In this document: in pieces, positions 47,337-59,818 of the stretch
Layout: the number at the start of each line of letters is the position of its first letter
Numbering within the stretch: the first letter of the stretch is position 1
Source: Amphiura filiformis
Taxonomy: Eukaryota; Echinodermata; Ophiuroidea; Amphilepidida; Amphiuridae
Direction: 5' to 3'
Assembly: GCF_039555335.1 (NCBI RefSeq)
Contig: NC_092628.1
Span: forward strand, 57,957,547-58,021,546
Length of the DNA stretch: 64,000 nucleotides
Made by a program: the position numbers and the translations under genes
The notes under the pieces: generated by a model
The model's input: the letters and a program-made list of their open reading frames with translations, nothing else
Told to the model about the DNA's origin: nothing
Databases searched by the model: none

Positions 47337-47639
47337 TTTCACCTGGCAGCGTTCAAAATATGCAGGCTTTCTTAACGGCTACACAAATCACTATAACCTG
47401 GACGGAGCCAGCTGAGAGAGGATGTCCTGCAGTAGATACGTATGAGGTGACATGTGAAGGGAACACCAGACATGAAGATGAGTGTCAGGATGTCTTCCCT
47501 ACACACACCGTCATGGATACAACCAGTAGCCTGTCATATGTGTGCGATGTGAGACCATTTTATTCCTACAACATAAGGGCGAATGGTATAGGTGGTCCAG
47601 TTCTGGAACTATCTGAACCACAACTTACCTCAGGATTAG
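47337..47639 (+). CDS. Gene C FN3-3 exon
   Basis: It is 303 bp, phase 1-1. It reads SPGSVQNMQAFLTATQITIT, WTEPAERGCPAVDTYEVTCE and RPFYSYNIRANGIGGP. Confidence 0.91.
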
Positions 47640-47999
47640 GTACATACGGTTTACCATGTACAGATGTATGAGATGTGAAATATAAATTGACAAGTAGGCC
47701 TAATGGCAAATATTTAGATCTACCTTTGTATTTAAATATCATCATTTTAATTTCTCATCTATTTCGTTACACCGAAGGTACTATGGAAAGTAGTGGATGA
47801 CGACTTACACTGCTTAGGATTTACCAGGAAAGAAATTAATTCACTAGTTATTTTCATGTCATTAAAAAACGTAGATTCATTTTCAAGTTGTTAAAAAACT
47901 TGTATATGCTAAAGGTGAAAATGTTATAAAATTATTTTAGAAAATAATATTCGATATATAATAATGCGTGTGTGTCATGCATCTTTTCATTGATTTCAG

Positions 48000-48287
48000 C
48001 ACCAAGTGCGCCACCTGGAAATGTCAGAATAGCTGGCAGCTCAGACACAACCCGTACCATCACATGGGATGAGATTCCTTGCTCTGACAGGAATGGACAG
48101 ATTCTTGGGTATCGATATGAACTTACTTTACAGAACACAGTGATAGACAGCAAGGACGTAACAACGACATCTGTGACCATCACATTAGATACAGGAAACA
48201 CGTACATTTTCAGTATTGCAGGAAGAACAGATTCTGGTATAGGACCTTACACTCACATAACCATTAACACTTTGGTAGGAACAACAA
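48000..48287 (+). CDS. Gene C FN3-4 exon
   Basis: It is 288 bp, phase 1-1. It reads APSAPPGNVRIAGSSDTTRT, TWDEIPCSDRNGQILGYRYE and YIFSIAGRTDSGIGPYT. Confidence 0.92.
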
Positions 48288-48419
48288 GTAAGTATATCAT
48301 GAATATCAATAAAAAGTTACATGGCTCAAGACAGATACAGGAAAGTGTCGGGATAATAATTACTCCAGGATGGTCGAACAAGAAATATAGACCTTTTCAG
48401 GAAGACATTTTACGACAAA

Positions 48420-49440
48420 TTCGATCGTGGGCGACCACGGCAAAGATTTTGACCAACTTCACCAAAAAATGGTTGAAATTTGGGTGAAAATCATAACCTT
48501 TTATGCTTTTGCTTTTACAAATATCGTTCATATCTTTCTAATAGAATGCTGTCTATGGCGTTACCTCGTACACTACTCCAGTCATTTCATGAGTACCACA
48601 AGGCTCTGTCCTAGGTCCCTTCTGTTCTTTATCTTTGCTTCTCTAATTTCTCACAGGACAGCCGGTCAATCACATTTCTGACCTGCCCGACTTCCAGAAA
48701 GATATTGATATTATATCCACAACTGGTTCAGTTCCTATGATCATCTGTCTGCCAATGCCGGTAAGACAAAAGCCACAATGATCTCTGCCAAAAAGAAACC
48801 TTATACACAGATGCAACTCTTCATGAATAACCAATGAATTGAAAGAGTCAGCTCTCTCGGCATTTGGATTAGCCACAACCTCCATGTGATGTCGACAATT
48901 ATGCAAGAAAGCTCTGAAAACAATTGGTCTCTCTACACAAGTCTTTTCACAATCCTCTTTAAATCCGCTGTTCTCTCTATACCTGGCTCTTGTTCTTGCC
49001 AACACTAGAATATTTGGCTGCTTCATCACCCTATAAACCAGACGCTGACCAGCCGGATTGAATCCGCCCAGCGCTTTGCTTTCCGCAAGAATGGAAACTG
49101 TCTCACGAGGTTTTTCACTCAAAAATAGACCCCACTCCTCTCCAACCGTCGTGATCTTCTCACGCTGTATCATCTTTACAAGGTTGTCACCGACAATGTT
49201 GCTAAATGCCCAACCCTGTCCGCCTTCAACTCTGCTATCAGTGACCATGTGTTTTAGTCAGATCCTCTTTCATCTCATTTTATTGTCTGTATTTGATTTT
49301 AAATCGTTTTGCCTCTCCATTTTCTGTCGTTCCCTTTTATTTTCCTATTTGATGTATTTAGGCCACTTAAATTTAGTGCTCATGCACTATTAGGTTCTCG
49401 CCTGGTCTTATGGCCGAATTAATACAAATAGATAAATAAA
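48420..49440 (+). mobile_element. LINE 3' fragment shared with A and B
   Basis: It is the most complete of the three copies: GVTSYTTPVIS, DLPDFQKDIDIISTTG, LGIWISHNLHV, FTQK and the GCCTGGTCTTATGGCCG end with ATAGATAAATAAAT. Frames are broken throughout. Confidence 0.82.
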
Positions 49441-49856
49441 TGGCTAATGTGAAATTTTAGGTTTTTTTTTTTTTTTTTTTTGCATTCGAAGTCATTTATA
49501 TGTCTGAATCTCGCCATTTGAGTCTTTCCATAGGATTCCCGTGAAAGGTTCATAGAAACTTGTGTATTGTGCATAAAAGCATACATCATTACAATGTATA
49601 TCATATTTGTATATCGGGCGCGTAGGCTCAGAATTACAAGGTATATAGTTGATTTTGGTGTTGTTGGAGATAATGGTATTTTGAAATTGTCATTTTTCAA
49701 ACCATAAAATGATATATAACTAATTTCTTAACAAAACAATGAAACGGCTATATTCCAAAAACACCAAAATGTTAGTAAGAACCTTGTTACTGAATTTACT
49801 TTTGTGTGTAATTTCTAAGTAACAATGATAAGTAAGTTTGCAATAAATTATTTCAG

Positions 49857-49970
49857 CTACGTCTACATTTCAAGATCGGACAACTGGTAGATCTTTTTCT
49901 ACTTCAAAGACCAGTCCCAGAGGAACTTTAACCGTTGGAAGAGAGGAAATGTCCACCACTGCAACTATTG
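49857..49970 (+). CDS. Gene C stalk exon
   Basis: It has 38 codons, phase 1-1: TSTFQDRTTGRSFSTSKTSP, TLTVGREEMSTTATI. Confidence 0.82.
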
Positions 49971-50505
49971 GTATGTATAATGCTTGCAAGTGATTTGTAT
50001 TGCGAGTGGTAAAACTACCTTGATTGAAGGGATGGGATCGACTGGATATTTATGGCTCACTATAAAAACAAGTTTAGGCTTCATGTTGTTGCAACAAAAG
50101 GAAAAGGCTATTCTGATTAAGCGGCTATGGATGATTATGTGTGGGTGGGTGTAGGACTGTTACAGTAGGTGTGGGTTAGGCATTTTGTTAGGGGTGCGCG
50201 GGACGTGTGTGGAGTGTGTGTAGTTATCGCCTTCGGTGGTTGTAAATATCTGTGCTCTTTTGAACAAATTTAAAGTGAATATTTTTTGTCACACCCGGGC
50301 CTATAGGTCTTGGAATTAAGAAAGTTAAGGATACATACTTTATTGGCTACTGTGTTGTTTGCAACCATGAATGCCTCGTTTCGAGGACGTATTCCACGTC
50401 CTCTAAGTATATTCCTTTTGCTAATAAAAATATCATAGGTAAGTGATTGTCGTAAAATTACACTACAACGCTCACAACGCAGAACAATCCTTGTTAATAA
50501 TGCAG

Positions 50506-50635
50506 GTATGACAGCTCCGAAAGTGAACGCTGCCGTTGGACAAGGTTCAACCAACATGCCAGTTATTGTCACCCTTGCTGTGTTGCTTCTTGCTGCTCTA
50601 ATTACAATTATTATCTTGGGTCTACTTTTGTATAG
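50506..50635 (+). CDS. Gene C transmembrane exon
   Basis: It is 130 bp, one codon longer than A and B (NAAVGQGSTNMP). The helix is VIVTLAVLLLAALITIIILG. Cys of A and B (GQCS) is lost (GQGS). Confidence 0.92.
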
Positions 50636-50717
50636 GTATGTTGACTAATTGAAATCGCAACTTTCCATATTAGAGTGCATTAAAGTGATGCGCTGCCACT
50701 TTTCGTGAAATAACTTG

Positions 50718-51436
50718 CAGGGGCGCACAGTGTCATCGACCCTATATCTTCATGGCAGGAATCGCCATGGTAGGTTAAATCCACAGCCACGATTAGCCAT
50801 TTGGTTCAAACCTTTAAAGCTCTTTTAAACTAATAATTAGTCGAGGGACATAACTAAGGCTACTCACAATAGCCGGGTAATCGATCTTGGTTGTGCGTGA
50901 TTAAGCTTGTATACCCCATTGAGGTCAATGGTCATCGACTTTTATACTGCCTACAGTGAGTGCAGCTGTACTACACGCTGCACGCTGTAGTCCATAACAG
51001 GACCAACGCAATATAAAATGGTCAAATTTTGAGTTCAAAGCGCACGGCCAATTTTCAAAGCGCATTCTAGCGACTATCATATCTGTTCAACACGTATTTC
51101 CAAGTTTATGAGACCAAATCTGGTTTCTTGAGAAAAAAATCATGACGGGAGATATTCATCATTTTCTAACCCGGTATCAGAAGATTTTCGTCTGATATCA
51201 AAATCGTGCATAGCAATTCACGTGTATCGATCCCGTGTATTCATTTTAGTGTCCCTTCTGCACCAAATAATTATTAGCCAGGCGGTGTCGGTGTGGGGCG
51301 TAGCAAGAGCTTCAGGGGTCCATGGACAAGGTGTAATGCGGGCCCTTCAAACATCTCTTTTATTCCGATTTCATTTTCGCTTTTGCTCGGGTCCCTGGAT
51401 TTCGTCCACCCTGTCCACCTGCTTGCTACGCCCCTG
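50718..51436. mobile_element. hAT-type non-autonomous element, 719 bp
   Basis: The ends CAGGGGCG and CGCCCCTG are flanked on both sides by the 8-bp duplication ATAACTTG (50710-50717 and 51437-51444). Gene A has a single ATAACTTG and B a single ATAACTTA at the same place. Eight-base duplication and CAGGGGCG ends are hAT hallmarks. No transposase frame. Confidence 0.92.
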
Positions 51437-52059
51437 ATAACTTGTAAAGAAGATCACTCTGTTGTGTCCTGATTTCAATGGGTATCTATAGATAGTCGCA
51501 AGGCGTAAACCATATCTCTCATTTACTTGTATCTTTTATTAGCTTCGTTTATAAGATGACCAAACCATCAATCAAGACTTTTTTGATTTCCTCAGGAAAA
51601 AGCATTGAAGTTTTTATTGTTTAACAAGTTTAACATTAATCTTGAATCGAATAAATTATTGGGGGAATTCATACAAAAAAGAACATGGGACCGGCTAAAG
51701 TCTTTGATGTGGAAGTATGACACAGCGTTCTTTTGACCACAATCTATTTTATATCTCCACAAGTTTAACAGTATAAAGTGTCTTTTTAAAACAAGCTTAA
51801 TGTTAATCTCAAGTGAGGTGAATAAATTAGCGGGCGAATTGAAATTCTCGAAAATAAAAAGACTGAAATGGGGCCGGCCTTAGTCTTTAATGCGGAAGTA
51901 TGACACAAAAATTCATTTGAACTCAATGTCTTTCATATCTCCATGAAAATATAACAGTATACATGTATATCAGTAAATTTTATTCATTATTTTGAGAAAT
52001 AACTCGAATTATCGTAGTTTTTCCCTTTTTCTCATTTTATTTCAAACTATATAACAAAG

Positions 52060-52366
52060 AGCAAGAAGTACCAAAGGTGACTCCACAAATTACGAAAATG
52101 GAGATATCGGTAAGGCGAATAACACTATAGCCACGTCGTCATCAGGTAATGTAATGAATACAGCATACCAACCAGACAATGACGATATGGGGTATGAAAT
52201 CCCTCCGACAGGTGTAAGTCATCAGGTTGGCTCTTCATCTGACTACGAAGTAACCCTATCTGACAGACCTCAATCAGGACAACATTATGAAGATCTGGAT
52301 CAGAAGAGTATGGAGAAAGGTCACCAATACCAGTCACTTGGTGATAAAAGAAATATGCGTAAATGA
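52060..52366 (+). CDS. Gene C cytoplasmic tail exon
   Basis: It is 307 bp, two codons shorter than A and B (SMEKGHQYQSL). Enters in phase 2. YENG, YQPD, YEIP, YEVT, YEDL and YQSL are all kept; YEDL-x10-YQSL. Confidence 0.88.
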
Positions 52367-52849
52367 TGCATTGGAACTAGCAAGCAAACTGTGAAAGAGA
52401 AAAAACTAAATACCCAGTTTATTTTTTAAAAAAATGGGGTTTTTAATCATTGTAATAAAAAAAAAATAGATGTAAAAAGTGAGCGGTCAGGAATCGCCTT
52501 TAGCTTTATCGGGCATTCTTTTATCAGTATATCAAAACTTTGTTATTATCATTATCACCATACTATTATTATCACTAGACTCATAACTATCATTATTATT
52601 TCTTGAGGGTATGGATACGGATGTAGATGGATGCACGAGCTGCACGAGTGTAAATTAATGTTACACACCTGACTCAAGGTCCCCCAGTTGTCTTGCAAAC
52701 ACTTTCTGGGCCATTTCTTTGGTACTTTGTTAGATTACCTCTATAATTATTACACAGTCAACTGCGCTTGATGTGTTTTACATTTCTTTGCATGTACTTT
52801 TATCATGTCATAATATATCTTTATTTTCATAGTTGAACAATCGATCATA

Positions 52850-52912
52850 TCAAATCAAATCAAATCAAAAATCAAATCAAATCAAATCAAATCAAATCAA
52901 ATCAAATCAATC
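52850..52912 (+). repeat. AAATC microsatellite, 3' flank of C
   Basis: About eleven ATCAAATC-type pentamer copies. Followed by AGATTAGATCAAATCAAAT as in A and B. Confidence 0.88.
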
Positions 52913-53115
52913 AAAGCATTCAAAACATATCAGATTAGATCAAATCAAATTTATTCAAGTCAAATCTGTGCTGTACATCATGCACTAATTTGGATCACAA
53001 CATTCTTTTCACAAAGGAAAGTCTACATCCATTGTTTGCATTATTGTCGGATGTGACGGTAATGCGATTTAGAATGTAACCTCACTGTATTTTCACTTGC
53101 GGCAACAGTACTAGT

Positions 53116-54979
53116 AAGGCCCGGTCACACTATGACGGACGATAAGCAACGAAAGGTGACGAACGTGAAAATCACAAAATGTTGACGGCAAAGCGACGAC
53201 AAAAAGAGGAAAAACAAGATTTGCTGACGAGTGGGAACGACCTTTAGCGACAACACGACGGCAAGGGGCGAAAGGCTGCGGCAGGAAACGGAGACTAGCG
53301 ACCAAAACCGGACGTTGTCTGGGCGGTGAGTGACGAAGTCTCGACGAAGCCCGACAACAAGCAACGAGGTCAGACGGCTGGCAGCGGATTTGCTTGCTGC
53401 AAGGAACGGCAGCTGACGGTGGATTGCGGTGATGATGACGTGACTCAGCAGCCGACATCAAAGCCTGTGTGTGTGCGGGTCGTATAGTCCCCTTTGGCGT
53501 TCCCACTCTTCACAACGTTCTGATCATCCACTCAAAAATATCAATATCAATAATAATCAAAAATATTAACATCAATATCAATAATAATCAAAAATGGTAA
53601 AATCGATATCAATAATAATCCAAACTATTAATATCTATATCAATAATAATCAGGATTATTAACATCAATATCAATAATAATCAAAAATATTACACATATC
53701 AATAATAATCAAAAATAGTAAAAATTAATATCAATAATAATCCAAACTATTAAAATCTATATCAATAATATATCAATAATAAAATATTAACATAAATATC
53801 AATTATTATAATCAAAGATATTAATATCAATAATAATAACAAATACTACACATATCAAAAATAATCAAAAAATTAATATAAATATCAATAGGAATCAAAA
53901 TATTAAAATCAATATTAATAATAATCCAAACTATTATATCAATATCAATATATCAATAATTATCAAAAATATTATCATCAATATCAATAATAATAAAAAT
54001 GTTAATATCAGTATCAATAATAATCACAAATATTAACATCAATATCAATAACAATATCAATAATAATCAGAAATATTAATATTTTTGATTATTATTGATA
54101 TTATTTTCTTTTTATATGAACTTTAAAATTGCATCTTGCCGGGTAGTCTATTGAAATCGAACTGACGTCAATAAAACGTCAAACATCGCACAATAAGACT
54201 TGATTAGAATTTACAGTCACTCATCGTGAGTTGCCGTTAGTTGTCGCTGAGAATCCGTTAGCGACCGCAAACGGCCGAAATTATTCGTCGGGAAATTTTC
54301 AACATGTTGAAAATTTTGTGACGACAAAAAAGTAGTTGTCACAATTTCGTTGGTAGTCGTTGTCAACGACCATAAAAAGACTTGATTAATCTCTACAATC
54401 CTACAAATGCATATATCTATTTCATGAATCGCACAAAAAGTTTAAAATCGTTGACCATCGTTTAAAAATCGTAACCCATCGCAGACCACCGTTTCAATGC
54501 CGCAGGTACTCGCAAACGATACTCGCAAACAATATCCGTCACTCTCCGGACAAAAAGTCACTGTCGCACCAAGACCGTTACAATTTCGTTGCTTGCCGCA
54601 ACATGTCGTCAGGGTTCGAGATGTGACGTCGCTTGCCGTTGTTTATTCGTCAATGGTCGTTGACAACGACTACCAACGAAATTGTGACGACCTCAAAACG
54701 ACTAGAGACGGCTTCGCACGGTATGGAAACGTCAAAGAAATGAGGGTTGCGGTCTCCAACGAAATTTGAACGGAATCACAACTACCTTTTTGTCGTCACA
54801 AAATTTTCAACATGTTGAAAATTTCCCGACGAATAATTTCGGCCGTCTGCGGTCGCTGACGGATTCGTCAGCGACAACTAACGGCAACCCACGATGAGTG
54901 GCGGTAAATTCAAAATTGCAATTCGCAGCTTAACGTCGCTTGCCGTTCACCCCTATTCGTCACAGTGTGACCGGGCCTT
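53116..54979. mobile_element. Composite inverted-repeat element, 1.86 kb, in 3' flank of C
   Basis: The ends AAGGCCCGGTCACACTATGA and the inverse of TCACAGTGTGACCGGGCCTT pair. Inside, a second long inverted repeat (about 54220-54375 with 54645-54905; includes AAATTTTCAACATGTTGAAA) folds back. 53525-54110 is a satellite of ATCAATATCAATAATAATCA units. B reads GTAACACATTTTATTTG without it. No transposase is seen. Confidence 0.85.
53525..54110. repeat. AT-rich minisatellite inside the composite element
   Basis: Degenerate units of about 30 bp, AATATCAATAATAATCAAAA. It ends in an inverted copy (TTTTTGATTATTATTGATAT near 54082), so the tract can fold on itself. Confidence 0.85.
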
Positions 54980-55744
54980 TACACATTTATTTGTGTGTAA
55001 AAATAAGGCATGTGCGTCTGTTTGTGGGGTGTGGGTTGGTTAGGGTGGTAGTGTGTTTGAGGTGTGCATATTCCTGCTTTTTTTGCTGAACCATGAAATG
55101 GTATCAGCCTATATGAGTGAATGTTACTATTTTATATAGTTTTCATTGTAACTTTATGGAAGTTGCGCAATAATTACAGAAGCATGATTTCTTTACATTG
55201 TACCTCTTTCTACATTGTATATATATTTGCCAATTTTTGTGTATTTTATGCAATCAGTAAACTTGTAACCAAAAAAACAAACAGATGGGGTATTACTCAT
55301 ATAATTAATATGCGTGAATAAATTAGCAAGAGAAGAATCACGAATGCGGAGATACCAAGCCCTTATGTGGATGTATGTACTGGACGTATATTGAAAATAT
55401 GCATGCAAAAGATTGTAAAATATTGCCCATGTAATACCAGTTGCTTTATAAATTGGAAACAGTTAAAGACGAAAAGAACGCTCAAAAGCCCCCCCCCCCC
55501 CCCTACACTATCAATGGTGGAATTAAAGATACCTGTACGATTATATCAAAAAGAATAGTACATTTTTAATAGGATCAAAATTGGCGTGATCGCAGGAACA
55601 TAATGGATGTATAGTTATTAAGAGTTTTATATTAGCATTTCTTGTTAATAATAATATTTACCCGGTGGTTTCGGAATCTATTATGAGTATTAACCCTTGT
55701 CTTATATACTGCCAACACCTTCAACAGTCTAGTAGGGATCTCGC

Positions 55745-55990
55745 CTGATTCACACGCTTTATAGAATTACACATGGAGAAATTCACTCAGAATATGAAAT
55801 ACTATCTACTGAAGATAGAATTACACATGGAGTAGAGTCTCACTCAGGATATGTACAGTACATGTACGTAACTACTATCCACTGAAGATAGAATTACACA
55901 GCGAATAGGGACTGCAGACTCACTTAGGATATGTTCTGCTATCTACTGAAAATAGCATTTATACAGGGAGTAGTAAGAAACTCACCTAGA
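55745..55990. repeat. Decayed opening units of array 4
   Basis: Units of the type CTACTGAAGATAGAATTACACA, with GGAGTAG and ACTCACTCAGGATATG, as at 29385 and 41360. They mark the left edge of the minisatellite block of the duplicated unit. Confidence 0.75.
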
Positions 55991-56349
55991 AGATATCTTG
56001 GTGCAGATTGGTAATCCAGTAAATAACATATAAGGTAAAGTTAAATCGAATTCTGGAAATAAAATTTGCAACTTACATGCGACAGTTGCGTCCAGTAACT
56101 CCGAACTTCATCAGGCATCTGATTGATCACGTAACAAACGTCAGGGAAGCCATTTGGGAGAGAGTGGAGTAGCCAGCCATCAACAAAAATGGGGGACACC
56201 GCTTTCAACTGCCGCACGCCTGGGACCAAGCTTTGCAAAAGTTTGGTCATTTTTGACAAGTTTTGATATGAGTTTATTGTCATTTCTGTTATGTCCCCAT
56301 CTCTGAATAGTTTACGTTGTCAAATTTGACAAGATTATATTCAAAATGA

Positions 56350-58055
56350 GTAGATCGTTTTAAGAATGCACAAGACCAGAGGTATAGCTATTTTCTGAAG
56401 ATAGTATTACATAATACTGTTATCTTCTGAAGATAACATTATATAAGCACAGAGGTACTGCTATCTTCTGAAGATAGCATTACACAAGAACACAGGTACT
56501 ACTATCTTCTGAAGATAGCATTACAAAAGAACAGAGGTACTATACGCTGTATTCAAAATGAGTAGATCGTTTTAAGAATGCACAAGACCAGAGCTATAGC
56601 TATTTTCTGAAGATAGTATTACATAATACTGTTATCTTCTGAAGATAGCATTATACAAGAACAGAGGTACAGCTATCTACTAAAGATAGCATTACATAAG
56701 AACAGAGGTACTGCTATCTACTAAAGAGAGCATTACATAAGAACAGAGGTACTGCTATATACTAAAGATAGCATTACACAAGAACAGAGGTACAGCTATC
56801 TACTAAAGATAGCATTACATAAGAACAGAGATACTGCTATCTACTAAAGATAGCATTACATAAGAACAGAGGTACTGCTATCTACTAAAGATAGCGTTAC
56901 ACAAGAACAGAGGTACTGCTATCTGCTAAAGATAGCATTACATAAGAACAGAGGTACTGCTATCTACTAAAGAGAGCATTACATAAGAACAGAGGTACAG
57001 CTATCTACTAAAGAGAGCATTACATAAGAACAGAGGTACAGCTATCTACTAAAGAGAGCATTACACAAGAACAGAGGTACTGCTATCTGCTAAAGATAGC
57101 ATTACATAAGAACAGAGGTACTGCTATCTACTAAAGAGAGCATTACATAAGAACATAGGTACTGCTATCTACTAAAGAGAGCATTACATAAAAACAGAGG
57201 TACTGCTATCTACTAAAGATAGCATTACACAAGAATAGAGGTACTGCTATCTACTAAAGATAGCATTACATAAGAACAGAGGTACAGCTATCTACTAAAG
57301 ATAGCATTACATAAGAACAGAGATACTGCTATCTACTAAAGATAGCATTACATAAGAACAGAGGTACAGCTATCTACTAAAGATAGCATTACATAAGAAC
57401 AGAGGTACAGCTATCTACTAAAGATAGCATTACATAAGAACAGAGGTACTGCTTTCTACTAAAGATAGCATTACATAAGAACAGAGGTACTGCTATCTAC
57501 TAAAGATAGCATTACATAAGAACAGAGGTACTGCTATCTACTAAAGATAGCATTACATAAGAACAGAGGTACTGCTATCTACTAAAGACAGCATTACATA
57601 AGAACAGATGTACTGCTATCTACTAAAGATAGCATTACATAAGAACAGAGGTACATCTATCTACTAAAGATAGCATTACATAAGAACAGAGGTACTGCTT
57701 TCTACTAAAGATAGCATTACATAAGAACAGAGGTACTGCTATCTACTAAAGATAGCATTACATAAGAACAGAGGTACTGCTATCTACTAAAGATAGCATT
57801 ACATAAGAACAGAGGTACTGCTATCTACTAAAGACAGCATTACATAAGAACAGATGTACTGCTATCTACTAAAGATAGCATTACATAAGAACAGAGGTAC
57901 ATCTATCTACTAAAGATAGCATTACATAAGAACAGAGGTACTGCTATCTGCTAAAGATAGCATTACATAAGAACAGAGGTACTGCTATCTACTAAAGATA
58001 GCATTACATAAGAACAGAGGTACTGCTTTCGTCTGAAAGTGGCATTACATAAGAA
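56350..58055. repeat. 41-bp hairpin minisatellite, array 4 (upstream of gene D)
   Basis: About 36 regular units follow a decayed start. A 212-bp opening block (ATTCAAAATGAGTAGATCG) occurs at 56339 and 56551. A 246-bp, six-unit block is duplicated near 57605-57850 (marked by CAGATGTAC, TACATCTATC and GCTTTC variants). Confidence 0.94.
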
Positions 58056-58590
58056 CAGAGGTTGCGGCCTTTTCAAATCATTATACAAGCATGTATAGGT
58101 CCATTTTGTATGACAAAGTACTTTAAATCATCACGCAAGAGAGGGTGCAAGTTCATAGCTCAAAAATTGTACATCTGGAAGTGCAACGATATCAGCTAAA
58201 CAATAACGATTTTAGCTCACATGCATAATTGCCTAGCAATCAGGCGTGTCAGGTAACTCATTGGATTGGATAAAATGTGGATAAATTAGGCTCTTTGGGG
58301 GCTTGTGAAGAAACGTCCAATTTACATAGAGTTACCAGTTGATGATTTCGCTATTTCTATTCAAATAAGCACGAGAAAGCTATTGTTGTTATCTTTTTTT
58401 CAGATTTTTAAAATTTTGAGATAATTTTTGGAAATAGTTAGAAAGTGCTGTCAAGTTATTATGGATTTTCTCGTTTTTTTTAACCACTCTGCATATACAC
58501 TGTTTCGCTAGCATGTGACAAGGTCGACAACACTAACTTGATTGCCAGGTCTCAAATGTGCAAGTTCACTGAACAATTAGTTTTGACATT

Positions 58591-58609
58591 GGGATATAAG
58601 CGGAAATAG
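58591..58609 (+). promoter_or_regulatory. TATA-like box, gene D
   Basis: GGGATATAAGCGGAAATAG stands 163 bp before the ATG, in the block shared by all four copies. Confidence 0.4.
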
Positions 58610-58757
58610 AATGACAAAATAATATCTATTATGAACAATAAATACATTATATTCTATACATGTATAGTTGTATATACAACTACCGTTACGTTTACTAAGC
58701 TAAACGTTTCTATAATTTATTAGCTTATTTTTCAGGTACTTTTCCCTATTAATAATC

Positions 58758-58821
58758 ATGGCAAGTCTGCGTTTCCTAATCGTCGTTGCTTTATGGATTT
58801 CTGTCATTCGTCAGACTCAAG
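58758..58821 (+). CDS. Gene D signal-peptide exon
   Basis: MASLRFLIVVALWISVIRQ; same length, start context and donor as C. Confidence 0.88.
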
Positions 58822-59201
58822 GTAAAGTATAACATTATTCAATTCAATGTACTACATGTGTGCATTGCCGTACAATATATCGCAGTACTGCTGCACCATG
58901 TCTTTTATTACTACAAGTGTATACTAAATTCTGCAGCAAATGAAGGAGCAAAAAAAAGGAGCAAAATTGATCCATCAATCCTCTGTACATGTATACATGA
59001 TTAGATTTCATTAGACAATCGAATATAAAAAGAATCACACTACTGCACTGCAGGAACATAATATAGACACACATCACACCATGTAAGTTAATTTGTATTG
59101 TCTCGGTAACTGCAACTACTGTTTTTTAAAGTATGTTTCAATATGCACTTCAATCTCCTATGCGATTATTTTATTCAAAATATTTATTGTTTTGACGGCA
59201 G

Positions 59202-59558
59202 GTCAATGCCCAATAGAAAACTTTCAAGTGACTCCAGATCCATCCTCACCATCATCACAGCTGACTGTCTCATGGGAATGTAACGTACATAACAATGACT
59301 TCGAGATAACATACCAGTTAACCAATAGAGACCAATGTGATACAGGAGATGGCAGTGAGCTGGATCCATTTGATGTCCAGACTCTAGGATTTAGTAACTG
59401 GAATGAGGTGGAAGTGAATCTTGGTAATGGTTTCTACAGGTATTCACCAATTGCAACAGGTTTATTAGCTTACTCTACCTACGCTGTGACCATACAATCA
59501 AAATACTCTAGACGTTTTGGTATCATACAAAGTACATCTGTCACAACAGGTGAAGCTG
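59202..59558 (+). CDS. Gene D FN3-1 exon
   Basis: It is 357 bp, phase 1-1. It reads GQCPIENFQVTPDPSSPSSQ, LTVSWECNVHNNDFEITYQL and LLAYSTYAVTIQSKYSRRFG. The loop NGFYRYSPIATG differs from C. Confidence 0.9.
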
Positions 59559-59818
59559 GTAAGTGTTGATTATCATCTAATTTGGAAATCTATGTCAAAT
59601 GACATAGTAAACACCTCTGAAAAGAAAAGTACCTAGTTGTTTGAACGTCATAATTAAAAAGCACTATGAATGCATATGTATATAGAAAAAAACAAGCCGG
59701 CGGAAAGCAAGTTTCATTCGATCATTCTGATTTCATTTTACACTCATTTGGTACTCATATTGCAACTAACAAAATTGTTCAATTTTGCTGCTTTTAATTA
59801 TTTACGCTTAAAGTTATT

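Larger units (their letters stand above)
43269..52366 (+). other. Gene C: intact four-FN3 receptor gene span
   Basis: Exons: signal 43269-43332, FN3-1 43724-44080, FN3-2 46501-46803, FN3-3 47337-47639, FN3-4 48000-48287, stalk 49857-49970, membrane helix 50506-50635, tail 52060-52366. They join into 1866 bp and 621 residues without a stop. The tail lacks two codons of the ITAM-like spacer (10 residues, not 12). Introns carry a large palindrome, a small fold-back element, the shared LINE and a hAT-type insertion. Function is unknown; a signalling or adhesion receptor is inferred. Confidence 0.88.

Noticed and set aside
53111-53506. Minus-strand frame of 131 codons
   Set aside because: Lies wholly in the GC-rich arm of the composite inverted-repeat element; no protein pattern.
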